From the NCBI RefSeq assembly GCF_026239675.1, contig NZ_JAPIVQ010000002.1, positions 558,001-622,000 on the forward strand: 64,000 nucleotides of DNA, written 5' to 3'. This stretch comes from Pedobacter sp. PLR (lineage in GTDB: Bacteria; Bacteroidota; Bacteroidia; Sphingobacteriales; Sphingobacteriaceae). Shown in pieces: positions 33,291-43,056 of this stretch (within the stretch, counting starts at the first letter, position 1; every line of letters starts with the position of its first letter). Position numbers and translations under genes: made by a program. Under the pieces are notes generated by a model. The model was not told where the DNA came from. It saw nothing but the letters and a program-made list of their open reading frames with translations, and ran no database searches.

Positions 33291-36200
33291 ATGAAGAAAC
33301 CTTACTTAAAAGTACAGGGAATGCAAGTGTATGGGAAGTCTCTTTTTAAGGGACTGATGATACTCTTGTTTTTCCCGCTCTCTTTATCAGCCCAGAACCA
33401 AAAGGGTGGTCAGGAAAGCAAGAACGTTGCTGAAATCCCTGGCCAGGTCAAGGGACAAATCACTACTATTTATGGAGAACCCCTGTACGGTGTATCTATA
33501 AAGGATAAGACGACCGGTATCGCGGTATCCTCAGATAAGAATGGTAATTATTCTCTTTTGATTGATTCAGGAGAAGTTGCAATTTTCACTTTAAAAGGAT
33601 ACCTGAGTCAGGAACTTGTGGTAACTGGCAGCAAATTGAATGTGGTATTGGCAGAATCTGAAAAACAACAGACCGTTGTTCAACGACTTTACGATACCCA
33701 GAAAAAGGTGAACAGCATTCTTTCCAGCGAAAGTGTGTATACCAAAGACCTGTTGAGTTCGCCGGTAACGGCTTTAAACAATGCGCTTTCGGGAAGGCTT
33801 TCTGGCTTGTCTACCTTACAATCTACTGGTATACCCGGATTAGATGCTGCGGGATACGCGCTGAGAGGACAAGATCCAACCATTATCGTGAACGGAATCC
33901 CAAGAGACCTGATTTCTATTGATTTTGATGAAATAGAATCGGTAACTGTGCTTAAAGACGCTTTGGCCACCGGAATGCTGGGCATGCGCAGTGCAGGTGG
34001 AGCCATTCTGATTACCACTAAAAAGGGCGAGGCAGGGAAACAGAAGATCTCCTTTACCGCACAAACCGGCTTACAGACTCCGGTTAACTTACCTAAACCA
34101 TTAGATGCTTTTAATTATGCCAGTCTTTATAATGAGGCCTTATTGAACGATGGCAAAGCACCGGTATATACCTCAGCCGATCTGGAAGCTTTTAGAACAG
34201 GATCCGATCCGATGGGACATCCTAATGTAGACTGGTATAAAGAGATCTTAAAGGACAATGCGCCATTTACGCGTTATAATCTAAACACTTCTGGTGGTGG
34301 AAATAACGCCAGGTACTTCCTTGCGGTGGATTATCTGGATCAGCAAGGTTTGTTAAAAGGGTCCGATAAGAATAGTTATAACACCAATTCGGATTTCAAA
34401 AGATATATCGTGCGTACCAATATTGATGTGGATTTGTCAAAAAATCTGATGGTGAATTTAAACCTGTTTGGACGTATTGAAAATGGAAATTCACCGGGTT
34501 CCGCCAGTATAGGCTCTTTGAATGGTCGCGAGGTGAATCTGAGGGTGAACAGTATTTTCAATTCATTGGCTACTACGCCAAATGGTGCTTATCCGCTAAG
34601 AAATCCTGATGGATCTTTAGGAGGGAACAAGGATTTTACAAACAATATTTTTGGACAGAGTACACAGTCGGGATACACTTTAAGCTATGGTAGAGAGATG
34701 TCTGCGGATGTTTCCTTTAAGCGGACATTGGATGATGTAACCAAAGGGTTATGGCTGAAAGGCCTGGTATCTTTCAATACCAATTTATCTGAGGTGACTT
34801 CCAGGGGTAAATCATTTGCGGTATACCAGGGGCAAAATACGCCAACAGGTATCAAATACCAGCGTTTTGGTACAGACGGAACAATTGTGGCGGGTACCAG
34901 TTTGAACACTTATCAATATAAAAACTTCTATTCAGAACTTTCTGCGGGCTACGACAGAACCTTTGGCAATCACCATGTGAAAGCTTTGGCTAATGCGAAT
35001 ATTCAGAGTATTTATATATCCAGCGATTTGCCTTTAAATTACAAGACTTTGGCTGGTTCGGTGGCTTACGACTATAAGGAAAAGTACCTTGCAGAGGTAG
35101 TGATGAGCTATAGTGGTTTAAATCGCTATGCGGATAACAAAAGATTCGGCTTCTTTCCTGTAGCAGGTCTGGGATGGAATATTGCTAAAGAAAGCTTTAT
35201 TGCTGACCATGTGAAATGGTTAAATACCCTGAAACTTCGTGCTTCTTATGGTCGTACGGGTAATGCGAATGCAGGATACTTTGTATACAACCAGTATTTT
35301 GCGGATGGCGACGGTTATTATTTCGGCGGAGGTTCCGGTACTTTCGTGTATTCTGTAAGTGAACAGACTTTAGCCAATGCGAACATCACCTGGGAGAAAG
35401 CGGATAAGTTTAATCTGGGTTTGGACCTGGGCTTGTTTAATGATAAGCTGACCTTAACGACCGAATACTACCACAATAAATACTTTGACTTGTTGCAGAT
35501 CAGGGGTAAAAACAGTTCCATTATAGGTAACACTTTTCCTTTGGAGAATATTGGAACGACCAATTATAGCGGTCTGGATTTTACGGCCAGCTACCGCAAT
35601 CACCTGAACAATTTCAACTACTTTGTTTCGGGAAATTTCACAGCAAACAATAAAATCATTAAATATCAGGATGAGGTGTTTCGTCAGTACGACTGGATGA
35701 AACGTACCGGACAGCGTACAGACCAGACTTTTGGTTACCAGGCGGATGGTTTTTACCAGAATGCCACAGACATCGCCAATAGTCCTAAAACGGAAGGTTA
35801 TATTCCTGTTCCCGGTGATTTGAAATATAAAGACCTGAACGGTGATGGCATCATCAACCAGTTCGATCAGGAGGCTTTAAAAAACAATAAACCGATTGTT
35901 TACTACGGATTGTCTTTTGGCTTTGATTACAAAGGCTTTGATTTCAGTGCTTTATTACAAGGCGCAGAAAACCGCATGATCTATTTATCGGGTGTTACAC
36001 AATGGGAATTCCAAAATGAAGGAAAAGGACAGGCATTTGAGCATCACCTGGGCAGATGGACTCCTGAAACTGCCGGCACGGCTACTTATCCACGTCTTGC
36101 GATCGGTAGTAACCCGAACAATCAGGCGACTTCTTCTTTCTGGTTGCGTTCCGGCAATTACATGAGGTTAAAAAACATGGAGGTAGGTTATACGATTCCA

Positions 36201-36362
36201 CAGAGATTGGCCGCAAGGATTAAACTGGCTTCGATCAGATTTTTTGCCAATGGAATGAACCTGTTTACCATTTCTGATAACAAGGGTATTGATCCGGAAG
36301 TTTACGGTACAGGCTATCCTGCGCTAAGAGTGATAAATGCTGGTATCAATATCAAACTATAA
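33291..36362 (+). CDS. SusC-like TonB-dependent receptor, first pair
   Basis: 1023 residues from the ATG at 33291. Signal peptide ending near residue 34 (SLSAQ). No STN domain, in contrast to the receptor at 22261. A carboxypeptidase-like regulatory domain with VKGQITTIYGEPLYGVSIKD near 51-70, the plug (PTIIVNGIPRDLISIDFDEIESVTVLKDALATGMLGMRSAGG, about 196-237, by position) and the barrel, ending NAGINIKL. It imports oligosaccharide across the outer membrane with its SusD partner, whose gene starts four bases after its stop. Expected to be under the HTCS rather than an anti-sigma factor. Confidence 0.94.
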   Translation: MKKPYLKVQGMQVYGKSLFKGLMILLFFPLSLSAQNQKGGQESKNVAEIPGQVKGQITTIYGEPLYGVSIKDKTTGIAVSSDKNGNYSLLIDSGEVAIFTLKGYLSQELVVTGSKLNVVLAESEKQQTVVQRLYDTQKKVNSILSSESVYTKDLLSSPVTALNNALSGRLSGLSTLQSTGIPGLDAAGYALRGQDPTIIVNGIPRDLISIDFDEIESVTVLKDALATGMLGMRSAGGAILITTKKGEAGKQKISFTAQTGLQTPVNLPKPLDAFNYASLYNEALLNDGKAPVYTSADLEAFRTGSDPMGHPNVDWYKEILKDNAPFTRYNLNTSGGGNNARYFLAVDYLDQQGLLKGSDKNSYNTNSDFKRYIVRTNIDVDLSKNLMVNLNLFGRIENGNSPGSASIGSLNGREVNLRVNSIFNSLATTPNGAYPLRNPDGSLGGNKDFTNNIFGQSTQSGYTLSYGREMSADVSFKRTLDDVTKGLWLKGLVSFNTNLSEVTSRGKSFAVYQGQNTPTGIKYQRFGTDGTIVAGTSLNTYQYKNFYSELSAGYDRTFGNHHVKALANANIQSIYISSDLPLNYKTLAGSVAYDYKEKYLAEVVMSYSGLNRYADNKRFGFFPVAGLGWNIAKESFIADHVKWLNTLKLRASYGRTGNANAGYFVYNQYFADGDGYYFGGGSGTFVYSVSEQTLANANITWEKADKFNLGLDLGLFNDKLTLTTEYYHNKYFDLLQIRGKNSSIIGNTFPLENIGTTNYSGLDFTASYRNHLNNFNYFVSGNFTANNKIIKYQDEVFRQYDWMKRTGQRTDQTFGYQADGFYQNATDIANSPKTEGYIPVPGDLKYKDLNGDGIINQFDQEALKNNKPIVYYGLSFGFDYKGFDFSALLQGAENRMIYLSGVTQWEFQNEGKGQAFEHHLGRWTPETAGTATYPRLAIGSNPNNQATSSFWLRSGNYMRLKNMEVGYTIPQRLAARIKLASIRFFANGMNLFTISDNKGIDPEVYGTGYPALRVINAGINIKL

Positions 36363-36366
36363 TCTT

Positions 36367-38028
36367 ATGAAACATTTTATATACATCATATTCGGCGGAT
36401 TACTGTGTTTAACCGCGTGTAAGAAAAATAATATTGAACAAACTCCATTGGAGAAATGGACCGATGATGTCATTTTTGATCCAACGGATTCTCTGGGTAA
36501 TTATGCTAAAAACTTTCTGAATGACACTTATGTGCAATTGCCTAATGGCATTAACCGCATAGGAACCACTTTTGGCAGTATCTCTGCCAGTGATGTTTTA
36601 GATGCCGCCAGTGATGATGCGATTTCATCGAGGAATGCGAGCAATGTGGAATCTTTTACCAATGGAAGAATCAGTAGTTTTAATACGGTTGATGATGCCT
36701 GGGCAAGGAACTATGCCGGTATCAGAAGGGTAAATACCTATCTGGCGAATATCTATAAGGTTCCTTTCAAGCAATCTATGTTGATAGAGAAGAACTACTG
36801 GTATGCCGAAAATCGCTTTTTGAGAGCGATGTTCTATTTTGAACTTTTAAAACGCTACGGTGGTGTGCCTTTATTGGGCGATAGAATTTTGACCCTACAG
36901 GATGATCTTTCCTTAAAAAGAAATACCAGAGATGAGGTGGCACAGTACATCTTGTCGGAATTAGAAGCCGTTAAAGATCAGCTGAGACCTAATCCAATCC
37001 AGGATTCAGATATTGGCAGGGCTTCAAAAGCAGCGGCACTGGCTTTAAAATCACGTTTGCTACTGTACCTGGCCAGCCCATTGTACAATCCGGGTAATGA
37101 TCCGGCAAAATGGCTTGCTGCAGCAAATGCCGCAAAAGACCTGATGAACTTAACGGGGACACTTGGTCTGGAAAGTAGTTTTCTGAACCTGTTTCTGAAC
37201 CGTAAGAATAAAGAGGTGATCCTTGCTTTTCAAAAGAATGTAGGTACCAGTGTAGAAGTAGACAATGCTCCGATTGGTTATACGGATGCGGTAGCAAGTA
37301 AGGGATTAACCAGTCCGACCCAGGAACTGGTGGATGCTTTTGGCATGAAAAACGGAAAAGCAATTACCGATGCAGGTTCTGGTTATAACGCAGCCAATCC
37401 TTATGTAAATCGTGATCCACGCTTTTACAATACCATTTTTCATAATGGCATGATGTGGGTGAAACGTGCGGTACAAACTTTTGAGGGTGGAATGGATAAA
37501 CCAGGAGGTATTGTTACTCAAACACGTACCGGTTATTACATGCGCAAGTTTATGGCCGATTTTTCTACGGCAACCACTTACAGCAACCAGACACATAACC
37601 CTGTGATCTTCCGTTATGCGGAAATCCTGTTGAACTTTGCAGAAGCGCAGAATGAATATAGTGGTCCTTCTACGGAAATCAGAAAAGCAGTGGAAGACAT
37701 CAGACAACGTGCCGGCCTTGTTCCTTTTGCTTTACCAGCAGGTCTTACCAAAGACCAGTTACGCGAAGTGATCAGAAACGAGAGAAGGGTAGAAATGGCT
37801 TTTGAAGAGCAACGTTTCTGGGACATCAGAAGGTGGAAAATCGCAGAACAGGTGTTAAATGGAAAATTGCATGGCATCAAGATCCTGCAAACTACGCCGG
37901 GGGTATTTACTTACGCTCCTTTTGAAGCGTCAACGGTGACTTTCGATAAAGCAAAGATGTACAGTTATCCGATTCCATATGCGGAGATCACCAAGAACTT
38001 AAACTTAACACAAAACCCGGGTTGGTAA
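36367..38028 (+). CDS. SusD/RagB-like lipoprotein, first pair
   Basis: 553 residues. Lipobox LTACKK with Cys near 17 after a short signal. N-terminal helices followed by the family motif YFELLKRYGGVPLLGDRIL near 158-176, SKAAALALKSRLLLYLASPLYNP near 219-241 and the C-terminal NERRVEMAFEEQRFWDIRRWK near 477-497, then the final PIPYAEITKNLNLTQNPGW. It is a surface glycan-binding partner of the preceding SusC. The gene ends 38 bases before the second SusC. Confidence 0.94.
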   Translation: MKHFIYIIFGGLLCLTACKKNNIEQTPLEKWTDDVIFDPTDSLGNYAKNFLNDTYVQLPNGINRIGTTFGSISASDVLDAASDDAISSRNASNVESFTNGRISSFNTVDDAWARNYAGIRRVNTYLANIYKVPFKQSMLIEKNYWYAENRFLRAMFYFELLKRYGGVPLLGDRILTLQDDLSLKRNTRDEVAQYILSELEAVKDQLRPNPIQDSDIGRASKAAALALKSRLLLYLASPLYNPGNDPAKWLAAANAAKDLMNLTGTLGLESSFLNLFLNRKNKEVILAFQKNVGTSVEVDNAPIGYTDAVASKGLTSPTQELVDAFGMKNGKAITDAGSGYNAANPYVNRDPRFYNTIFHNGMMWVKRAVQTFEGGMDKPGGIVTQTRTGYYMRKFMADFSTATTYSNQTHNPVIFRYAEILLNFAEAQNEYSGPSTEIRKAVEDIRQRAGLVPFALPAGLTKDQLREVIRNERRVEMAFEEQRFWDIRRWKIAEQVLNGKLHGIKILQTTPGVFTYAPFEASTVTFDKAKMYSYPIPYAEITKNLNLTQNPGW

Positions 38029-38066
38029 GCCCTTCCGGTTCATTTAAAATAGACAAAACTCAGGTT

Positions 38067-41000
38067 ATGCAAAGAATTATATATATAACACTTGCAATGG
38101 TTTTTTTCCTGCCAGGGCTCATTTTTGCACAAGGCAAGGTGATTAAAGGCTTGGTAAAGGATAGCGGCGGACCGCTTCCGGGAGCAACCATTACAGAGAA
38201 AGGAGTTGCCGGAAATGGCACTCAAACCGGGACTGACGGTCGTTTTCAGCTGACTTTAAGAGGTAAGGGCCATACCCTTGTGGTGAAGAGTATCGGCTAC
38301 CTCAGCCAGGAAGTAAATGTGGCCAATAAAGATCAGGTAACAGTAAACCTTGTAGTAGATGCGAAAGGATTAGAGGAAGTAATTGTGGTTGGTTTTGGTA
38401 AACAAAAGAAGATTACCAATACAGGTGCGGTCAGTTCCATCAGCGGTTCAGAGATCAGGCAAAACCCTTCTGCCAGTGTGCAGAATACGCTTGCTGGTCG
38501 TTTACCGGGTTTCTTTTCACAGCAAAGATCCGGACAACCGGGAAAAGACGGGGCAGATTTTTTCATTCGTGGGATGAGCAGTTATACGCCCAATCAGCGT
38601 CCATTGATTATTGTGGATGACATCGAGTACAGTTATTCGGATGTTGCGCAACTGGATCAGAATGAAATTGAGAGTATCTCTATCCTGAAAGATGCGGCTA
38701 CTACAGCCATTTATGGGGTAAAAGGGGCGAATGGCGTATTGGTGATCACTACCCGAAGAGGGATAGTGGGGCCACCGGTCATCAATTTTAAAACCGAACT
38801 TGGCTTACAGCAAAAAACATTTGACCCGGTATTCTTAGGGGCTTATGATGCAGCAATACTGACCAACCAGGCTTTAAAGAACTCTGACCAGAGCTTACGT
38901 TTTACGGATAAAGATATCCAGCTTTTTAAAGACGGTACCGATCCTTACGGGCACCCTGACATCAACTGGTACAATACGCTGATGGACCGTTCCTCTTTGA
39001 TTTCCAGGAATAACCTGGATATTTCCGGTGGTACCGAAAGTGTGAAGTATTTCGTGTCTATGGGCTATCTGTGGCAAAATGGTGCGCTAAAAGATTTCAG
39101 CTCGAAAAGCGATGTGAACAGCAAACATTATTATAAGCGTTATAATTTCCGCTCCAACCTGGATGTACAGGCCACAAAAACCTTAAATTTCAGGTTAGAT
39201 ATGACTGGTCGTTTTGGGGAAACCAATGATCCGATTACCATTAGTCCGAATGGAAATGGTCTGATCGGAGAGATTTACAGTTACAACTTTTTACCGCCAT
39301 TTGCCTATGCGCCTTATAATCCGGATGGAAGTTTTGGTACCGGCTCAAATCTGGGAGGGGTAAATATTGTTGGCCGGCTAACCACACAAGGTTATACCAG
39401 AGCATTTGATAACGATTTGAATATCACTTTTGGTGGTACCCAGAAACTGGACATGCTGACCTCTGGATTATCGGCAAAAGCCCTGATCTCTTATGCGAGT
39501 GCACAGGTTAACAGAAGATCATTGTTCAGGTCGAACACCAATTTTCCGATGTATTACTACAATCAGGAAACCGGTGTATATACACCAAAAGATGCCACAG
39601 TATACCGCCTTGCCCCATATAACTTATCGCGTTCCGCAGGTGGGGCTTCCAGAACAACGAATGTTCAGGTTTCTTTAAACTATGACCGTAATTTTGGCGA
39701 CCATAGGGTTTATGCTTTGGGATTGTATAACCAGAACAGTTATATCCAGAATGACAATGGAGTAACTGATTCCAGCATTCCGGCAAATTTTAGAGGGATG
39801 ACTATGAGAACCGGTTATGATTATAAACAGAAATACCTTTTCGAGTTCAATGCCGCCTATAACGGAACGGATAAATTTGTAGGTAAGAAACGTTACGGCT
39901 GGTTCCCTGCCTTATCAGCGGGTTGGAACATTGCCGAAGAGTCTTTCTTCAAAAAAAGTATTCCTTTTATTAACCTGTTCAAAATCCGTGGTTCTTATGG
40001 ATTGGTGGGCTCGGATAATATTGGTGACTCAAAGTTCGTTTATGATCAGATTTATACCAATGACGGTTCTTATTCTTTCGGTCAGCAACATAATAGTTAT
40101 GCCGGGATTAAGGAAGGTGCATTAGGAAATGACAACATCACCTGGGAAAAGGAGAACAAAACTGATATCGGTTTAGATGTTTCTATGTTCGAAGGAAAGC
40201 TGTCTTTTACCGTTGATTATTTTAACAATAACAGGTATGATATTTTAACCGCCAGAGCCAGTGTTCCACTAATCATGGGTGTTGCTCTGCCTCCAATGAA
40301 TATAGGTAAGGTAAACAACAGAGGATGGGATGGTGAGATCAACTACAAAAACAACTATAAAGACCTGCAGTACTATGCCAGAGGTACTTTTTCCTATGCA
40401 AAAAACAAGATTGTTTTCAGAGATGAGGCGAATCCACGTTACCCTTGGTTAGCGAGAACCGGACAGTCTATCGGACAAGGATTCGGTTATGTATTTGATG
40501 GTTATTACCAAAGTGCGGCCGACATTAGCAACAGTGCGATTCCAACTACCCCGGTTAAACCAGGTGATTTAAAATATAGAGACCTTAATGGCGATGGGAT
40601 CATTGATGCACTGGATCAGCGCGCTATCGGTAGTCCGAATTTACCAAGTACCGTTCTGGGACTGACCTTAGGTTTTAGCTATAAAAACATCAGTTTTAGT
40701 ATGTTGCTTCAAGGTGCTTATGATTACAGTATGTATTTTGCTTCGGAAGCGATAGAGCCATTATCGGCTAATTTCCAGCCGATTCACTTACAGTCATGGA
40801 CACCGGAATTGGGTAATAATGCGAAGTTCCCATTGTTGGGTACTAACAGTACGATTAGCCGTGCCAACGTTTCTCTTTCGGATTTCTGGTTAGTAGATGC
40901 GCATTACCTGCGTTTAAAATCAATGGAAATCGGTTACCAGCTGCCAATGTCATGGGTAAAACCTATTGGCTTTAAAGGTATCAGGGTATACACGAATGGG

Positions 41001-41150
41001 TATAACCTGCTCACCTGGACTAACGTTGATAAGTTTTATCAGGCAGATCCGGAATCAACCAATACTTCCGGTTCAATCAATACCACAGGTGCGATTAGCG
41101 CTTATCCAAATCAACGCATCTATAATTTCGGTGTTACTTTTTCCTTATAA
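38067..41150 (+). CDS. SusC-like TonB-dependent receptor, second pair
   Basis: 1027 residues from the ATG at 38067. Signal peptide ending near LIFAQG (about residue 21), no STN domain. Regulatory domain with IKGLVKDSGGPLPGATITEKG near 25-45, then LEEVIVVGFGKQKKITNTGAVS (TonB-box/plug start, about 103-124) and SISILKDAATTAIYGVKGANGVLVITT near 203-229. Barrel ends in YNFGVTFSL. It is related to the first SusC (shared motifs DPxGHPxxxWYxxxxxD) but clearly divergent, so the two pairs may take up different fragments of the same substrate. Confidence 0.94.
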   Translation: MQRIIYITLAMVFFLPGLIFAQGKVIKGLVKDSGGPLPGATITEKGVAGNGTQTGTDGRFQLTLRGKGHTLVVKSIGYLSQEVNVANKDQVTVNLVVDAKGLEEVIVVGFGKQKKITNTGAVSSISGSEIRQNPSASVQNTLAGRLPGFFSQQRSGQPGKDGADFFIRGMSSYTPNQRPLIIVDDIEYSYSDVAQLDQNEIESISILKDAATTAIYGVKGANGVLVITTRRGIVGPPVINFKTELGLQQKTFDPVFLGAYDAAILTNQALKNSDQSLRFTDKDIQLFKDGTDPYGHPDINWYNTLMDRSSLISRNNLDISGGTESVKYFVSMGYLWQNGALKDFSSKSDVNSKHYYKRYNFRSNLDVQATKTLNFRLDMTGRFGETNDPITISPNGNGLIGEIYSYNFLPPFAYAPYNPDGSFGTGSNLGGVNIVGRLTTQGYTRAFDNDLNITFGGTQKLDMLTSGLSAKALISYASAQVNRRSLFRSNTNFPMYYYNQETGVYTPKDATVYRLAPYNLSRSAGGASRTTNVQVSLNYDRNFGDHRVYALGLYNQNSYIQNDNGVTDSSIPANFRGMTMRTGYDYKQKYLFEFNAAYNGTDKFVGKKRYGWFPALSAGWNIAEESFFKKSIPFINLFKIRGSYGLVGSDNIGDSKFVYDQIYTNDGSYSFGQQHNSYAGIKEGALGNDNITWEKENKTDIGLDVSMFEGKLSFTVDYFNNNRYDILTARASVPLIMGVALPPMNIGKVNNRGWDGEINYKNNYKDLQYYARGTFSYAKNKIVFRDEANPRYPWLARTGQSIGQGFGYVFDGYYQSAADISNSAIPTTPVKPGDLKYRDLNGDGIIDALDQRAIGSPNLPSTVLGLTLGFSYKNISFSMLLQGAYDYSMYFASEAIEPLSANFQPIHLQSWTPELGNNAKFPLLGTNSTISRANVSLSDFWLVDAHYLRLKSMEIGYQLPMSWVKPIGFKGIRVYTNGYNLLTWTNVDKFYQADPESTNTSGSINTTGAISAYPNQRIYNFGVTFSL

Positions 41151-41169
41151 CGATTAAAATCTCAAGACC

Positions 41170-42912
41170 ATGAAGATAAAATTTATACACCTGGTGATGG
41201 CTGTGGTCCTGCTATCCGCAGGAGCTTGTAAAAAGGGAGGTTTCCTTGATGCAAAAATTGCCAGCGACCTGAATGAGACCACTACTTTTACCGATAGTGT
41301 GCGCACGATTGCTTTTTTAACCAGACTTTATACTGAGGTTGGATTTAACTTTGACGCCAACAGGTGGGAAGGCGGCGGCCATCCGGTATTATCGGATGAA
41401 GCAGTGCCAGTGCGCTTCACAGGACCGCAGAATGATGCGATTCTAATGGCGAGTGGAGCGCTTTCTGCCTCCAGTACCAATGTTTCCAAGCAAGCGCAGG
41501 TGCTTAACAACTGGAAAACGCCATGGGAGAATATCCGCAGGGCAAATGTGTTCCTGTTAAATGTAGAAAAGAGCCCCCTAAGTGCTGGTTTAAAGACAAG
41601 ATTGAAAGCTGAAACCCGATTTTTGCGTGCCTGGTATTACTTTCAGCTGATCAAAGTATATGGTGGTGTGCCTTTGATTGGCGATGCAACTTTTGGAAAT
41701 TCAGATAATATTGACCTGCCACGCGCTAATTACAGCGATTGTGTAGACTATATCGTAAAGGAATGTGACGCTGCTGCGGCAGAGTTACCGGATTACGATA
41801 CGCAACGACAAGAGGATTATGGGCGTGTAACCAAAGGCGCTTGTATGGGCTTAAAGTCGAGAATGCTGCTGTATGCTGCCAGTCCACTGTTTAATGGCGG
41901 TGGGATTGCGACAGACGCAACGCTGAAAAATATGACAGGTTATGCGAATGCAGATGCCGAGCGTTGGAAGAAAGCTGCTGATGCCGCTAAAGACATCATC
42001 AATACGGGCACTTATGCCTTAAAGGAAGACAATGTGACCCGCATGGGCTACGGTTTTTACTCGGTGTTTTTAACACGTTTTAATAGAGAGTATCTGTTTG
42101 GCAGGATGAATGCGCCTAACCGTGAATATGAAAACAATTTATTGCCAACTTCCAGAACAGGCTCTGGTAAATCCAGCGCACCAACACAACAATTGGTGGA
42201 CGCTTTTGGGATGGAAAACGGCTTGCCAATTACCGATCCTGCTTCAGGGTATAACCCAAATGATCCTTATGTGAAACGTGATCCACGTTTTGGAAACAGT
42301 ATCATTTATAATGGTTCAAAATTTTTCCTGGGTAGCAGCAATGCAATGGTGGCGGTAAACACCTTCCTGGGATCTACTCCTGATGGGCCGATAGCTACAG
42401 GACCAATCACTATTCCTGGTTATTACTGGAGAAAAATGATGATGGAAGATGGTGCTGGAAATACAGAACGTGCCTATCCTTTAATCAGGTATGGAGAAAT
42501 CCTGCTGAACTATGCGGAAGCCTTAAATGAATACCAGGGCGCAGTTCCTGAGGTGTACAGCACTTTAATCCAGATCAGAAAACGCGCAGGTATTTTAGCA
42601 GGTGCAGATGGCAATTACGGCCTGAAATCTAACATCAGCAAAGCGGATATGCGTTTGGTGATTCAGAATGAGCGTCGTGTGGAACTGGCATTGGAAGAAC
42701 ACCGCCTTTGGGATGTGAGAAGATGGAAAATTGCTGAGGTAACCGATAATGTGATGCTAAAAGGCATGAAAATCACTAAAACAGGAAATAATTTCAGTTA
42801 TGAAGTGATCGACCTGAAACCACATTTTTTCAGAGTAGCATTTTATCTGTTCCCAATTCCGGAGTCGGAAATTGCGAAGTCGCCTAAGCTTGTCCAGAAT
42901 CCCGGCTGGTAA
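41170..42912 (+). CDS. SusD/RagB-like lipoprotein, second pair
   Basis: 580 residues. Lipobox SAGACKK with Cys near 20. Family motifs: RAWYYFQLIKVYGGVPLIGDA near 155-175, KGACMGLKSRMLLYAASPLFNGGG near 224-247, NERRVELALEEHRLWDVRRWK near 501-521 and the end PIPESEIAKSPKLVQNPGW. It follows the second SusC by 19 bases. A terminator-like hairpin lies 50 bases after its stop, between transporter and enzyme genes. Confidence 0.94.
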   Translation: MKIKFIHLVMAVVLLSAGACKKGGFLDAKIASDLNETTTFTDSVRTIAFLTRLYTEVGFNFDANRWEGGGHPVLSDEAVPVRFTGPQNDAILMASGALSASSTNVSKQAQVLNNWKTPWENIRRANVFLLNVEKSPLSAGLKTRLKAETRFLRAWYYFQLIKVYGGVPLIGDATFGNSDNIDLPRANYSDCVDYIVKECDAAAAELPDYDTQRQEDYGRVTKGACMGLKSRMLLYAASPLFNGGGIATDATLKNMTGYANADAERWKKAADAAKDIINTGTYALKEDNVTRMGYGFYSVFLTRFNREYLFGRMNAPNREYENNLLPTSRTGSGKSSAPTQQLVDAFGMENGLPITDPASGYNPNDPYVKRDPRFGNSIIYNGSKFFLGSSNAMVAVNTFLGSTPDGPIATGPITIPGYYWRKMMMEDGAGNTERAYPLIRYGEILLNYAEALNEYQGAVPEVYSTLIQIRKRAGILAGADGNYGLKSNISKADMRLVIQNERRVELALEEHRLWDVRRWKIAEVTDNVMLKGMKITKTGNNFSYEVIDLKPHFFRVAFYLFPIPESEIAKSPKLVQNPGW

Positions 42913-42960
42913 GTTTAAGGAGGTTATTTTAATTCGCTTTTATGTGTAGAATAAATTGGA

Positions 42961-42987
42961 AGAGAGGGGCCAGCCCCTCTCTCTTTT
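42961..42987 (+). terminator. intra-locus terminator after second SusC/SusD pair
   Basis: AGAGAGGGG (42961-42969) pairs with CCCCTCTCT (42974-42982) around CCAG, followed by CTTTTT. It would separate transporter from enzyme transcripts, or allow partial read-through so that transporters are made in larger amounts. Confidence 0.85.
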
Positions 42988-43022
42988 TAGTATTTTAACA
43001 GCAATAAATTTAATTATAAATA

Positions 43023-43042
43023 AACAGATCATTTGATCTGTT
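43023..43042 (+). promoter_or_regulatory. perfect dyad upstream of beta-helix gene
   Basis: AACAGATCA (43023-43031), TT, TGATCTGTT (43034-43042): 9-base perfect arms with a two-base centre, 14 bases before the ATG at 43057. As DNA it resembles an operator for a dimeric regulator; as RNA it could fold and cover the start region. Which one applies is not shown. Confidence 0.6.
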
Positions 43043-43056
43043 ATATCCAGTAGAAG

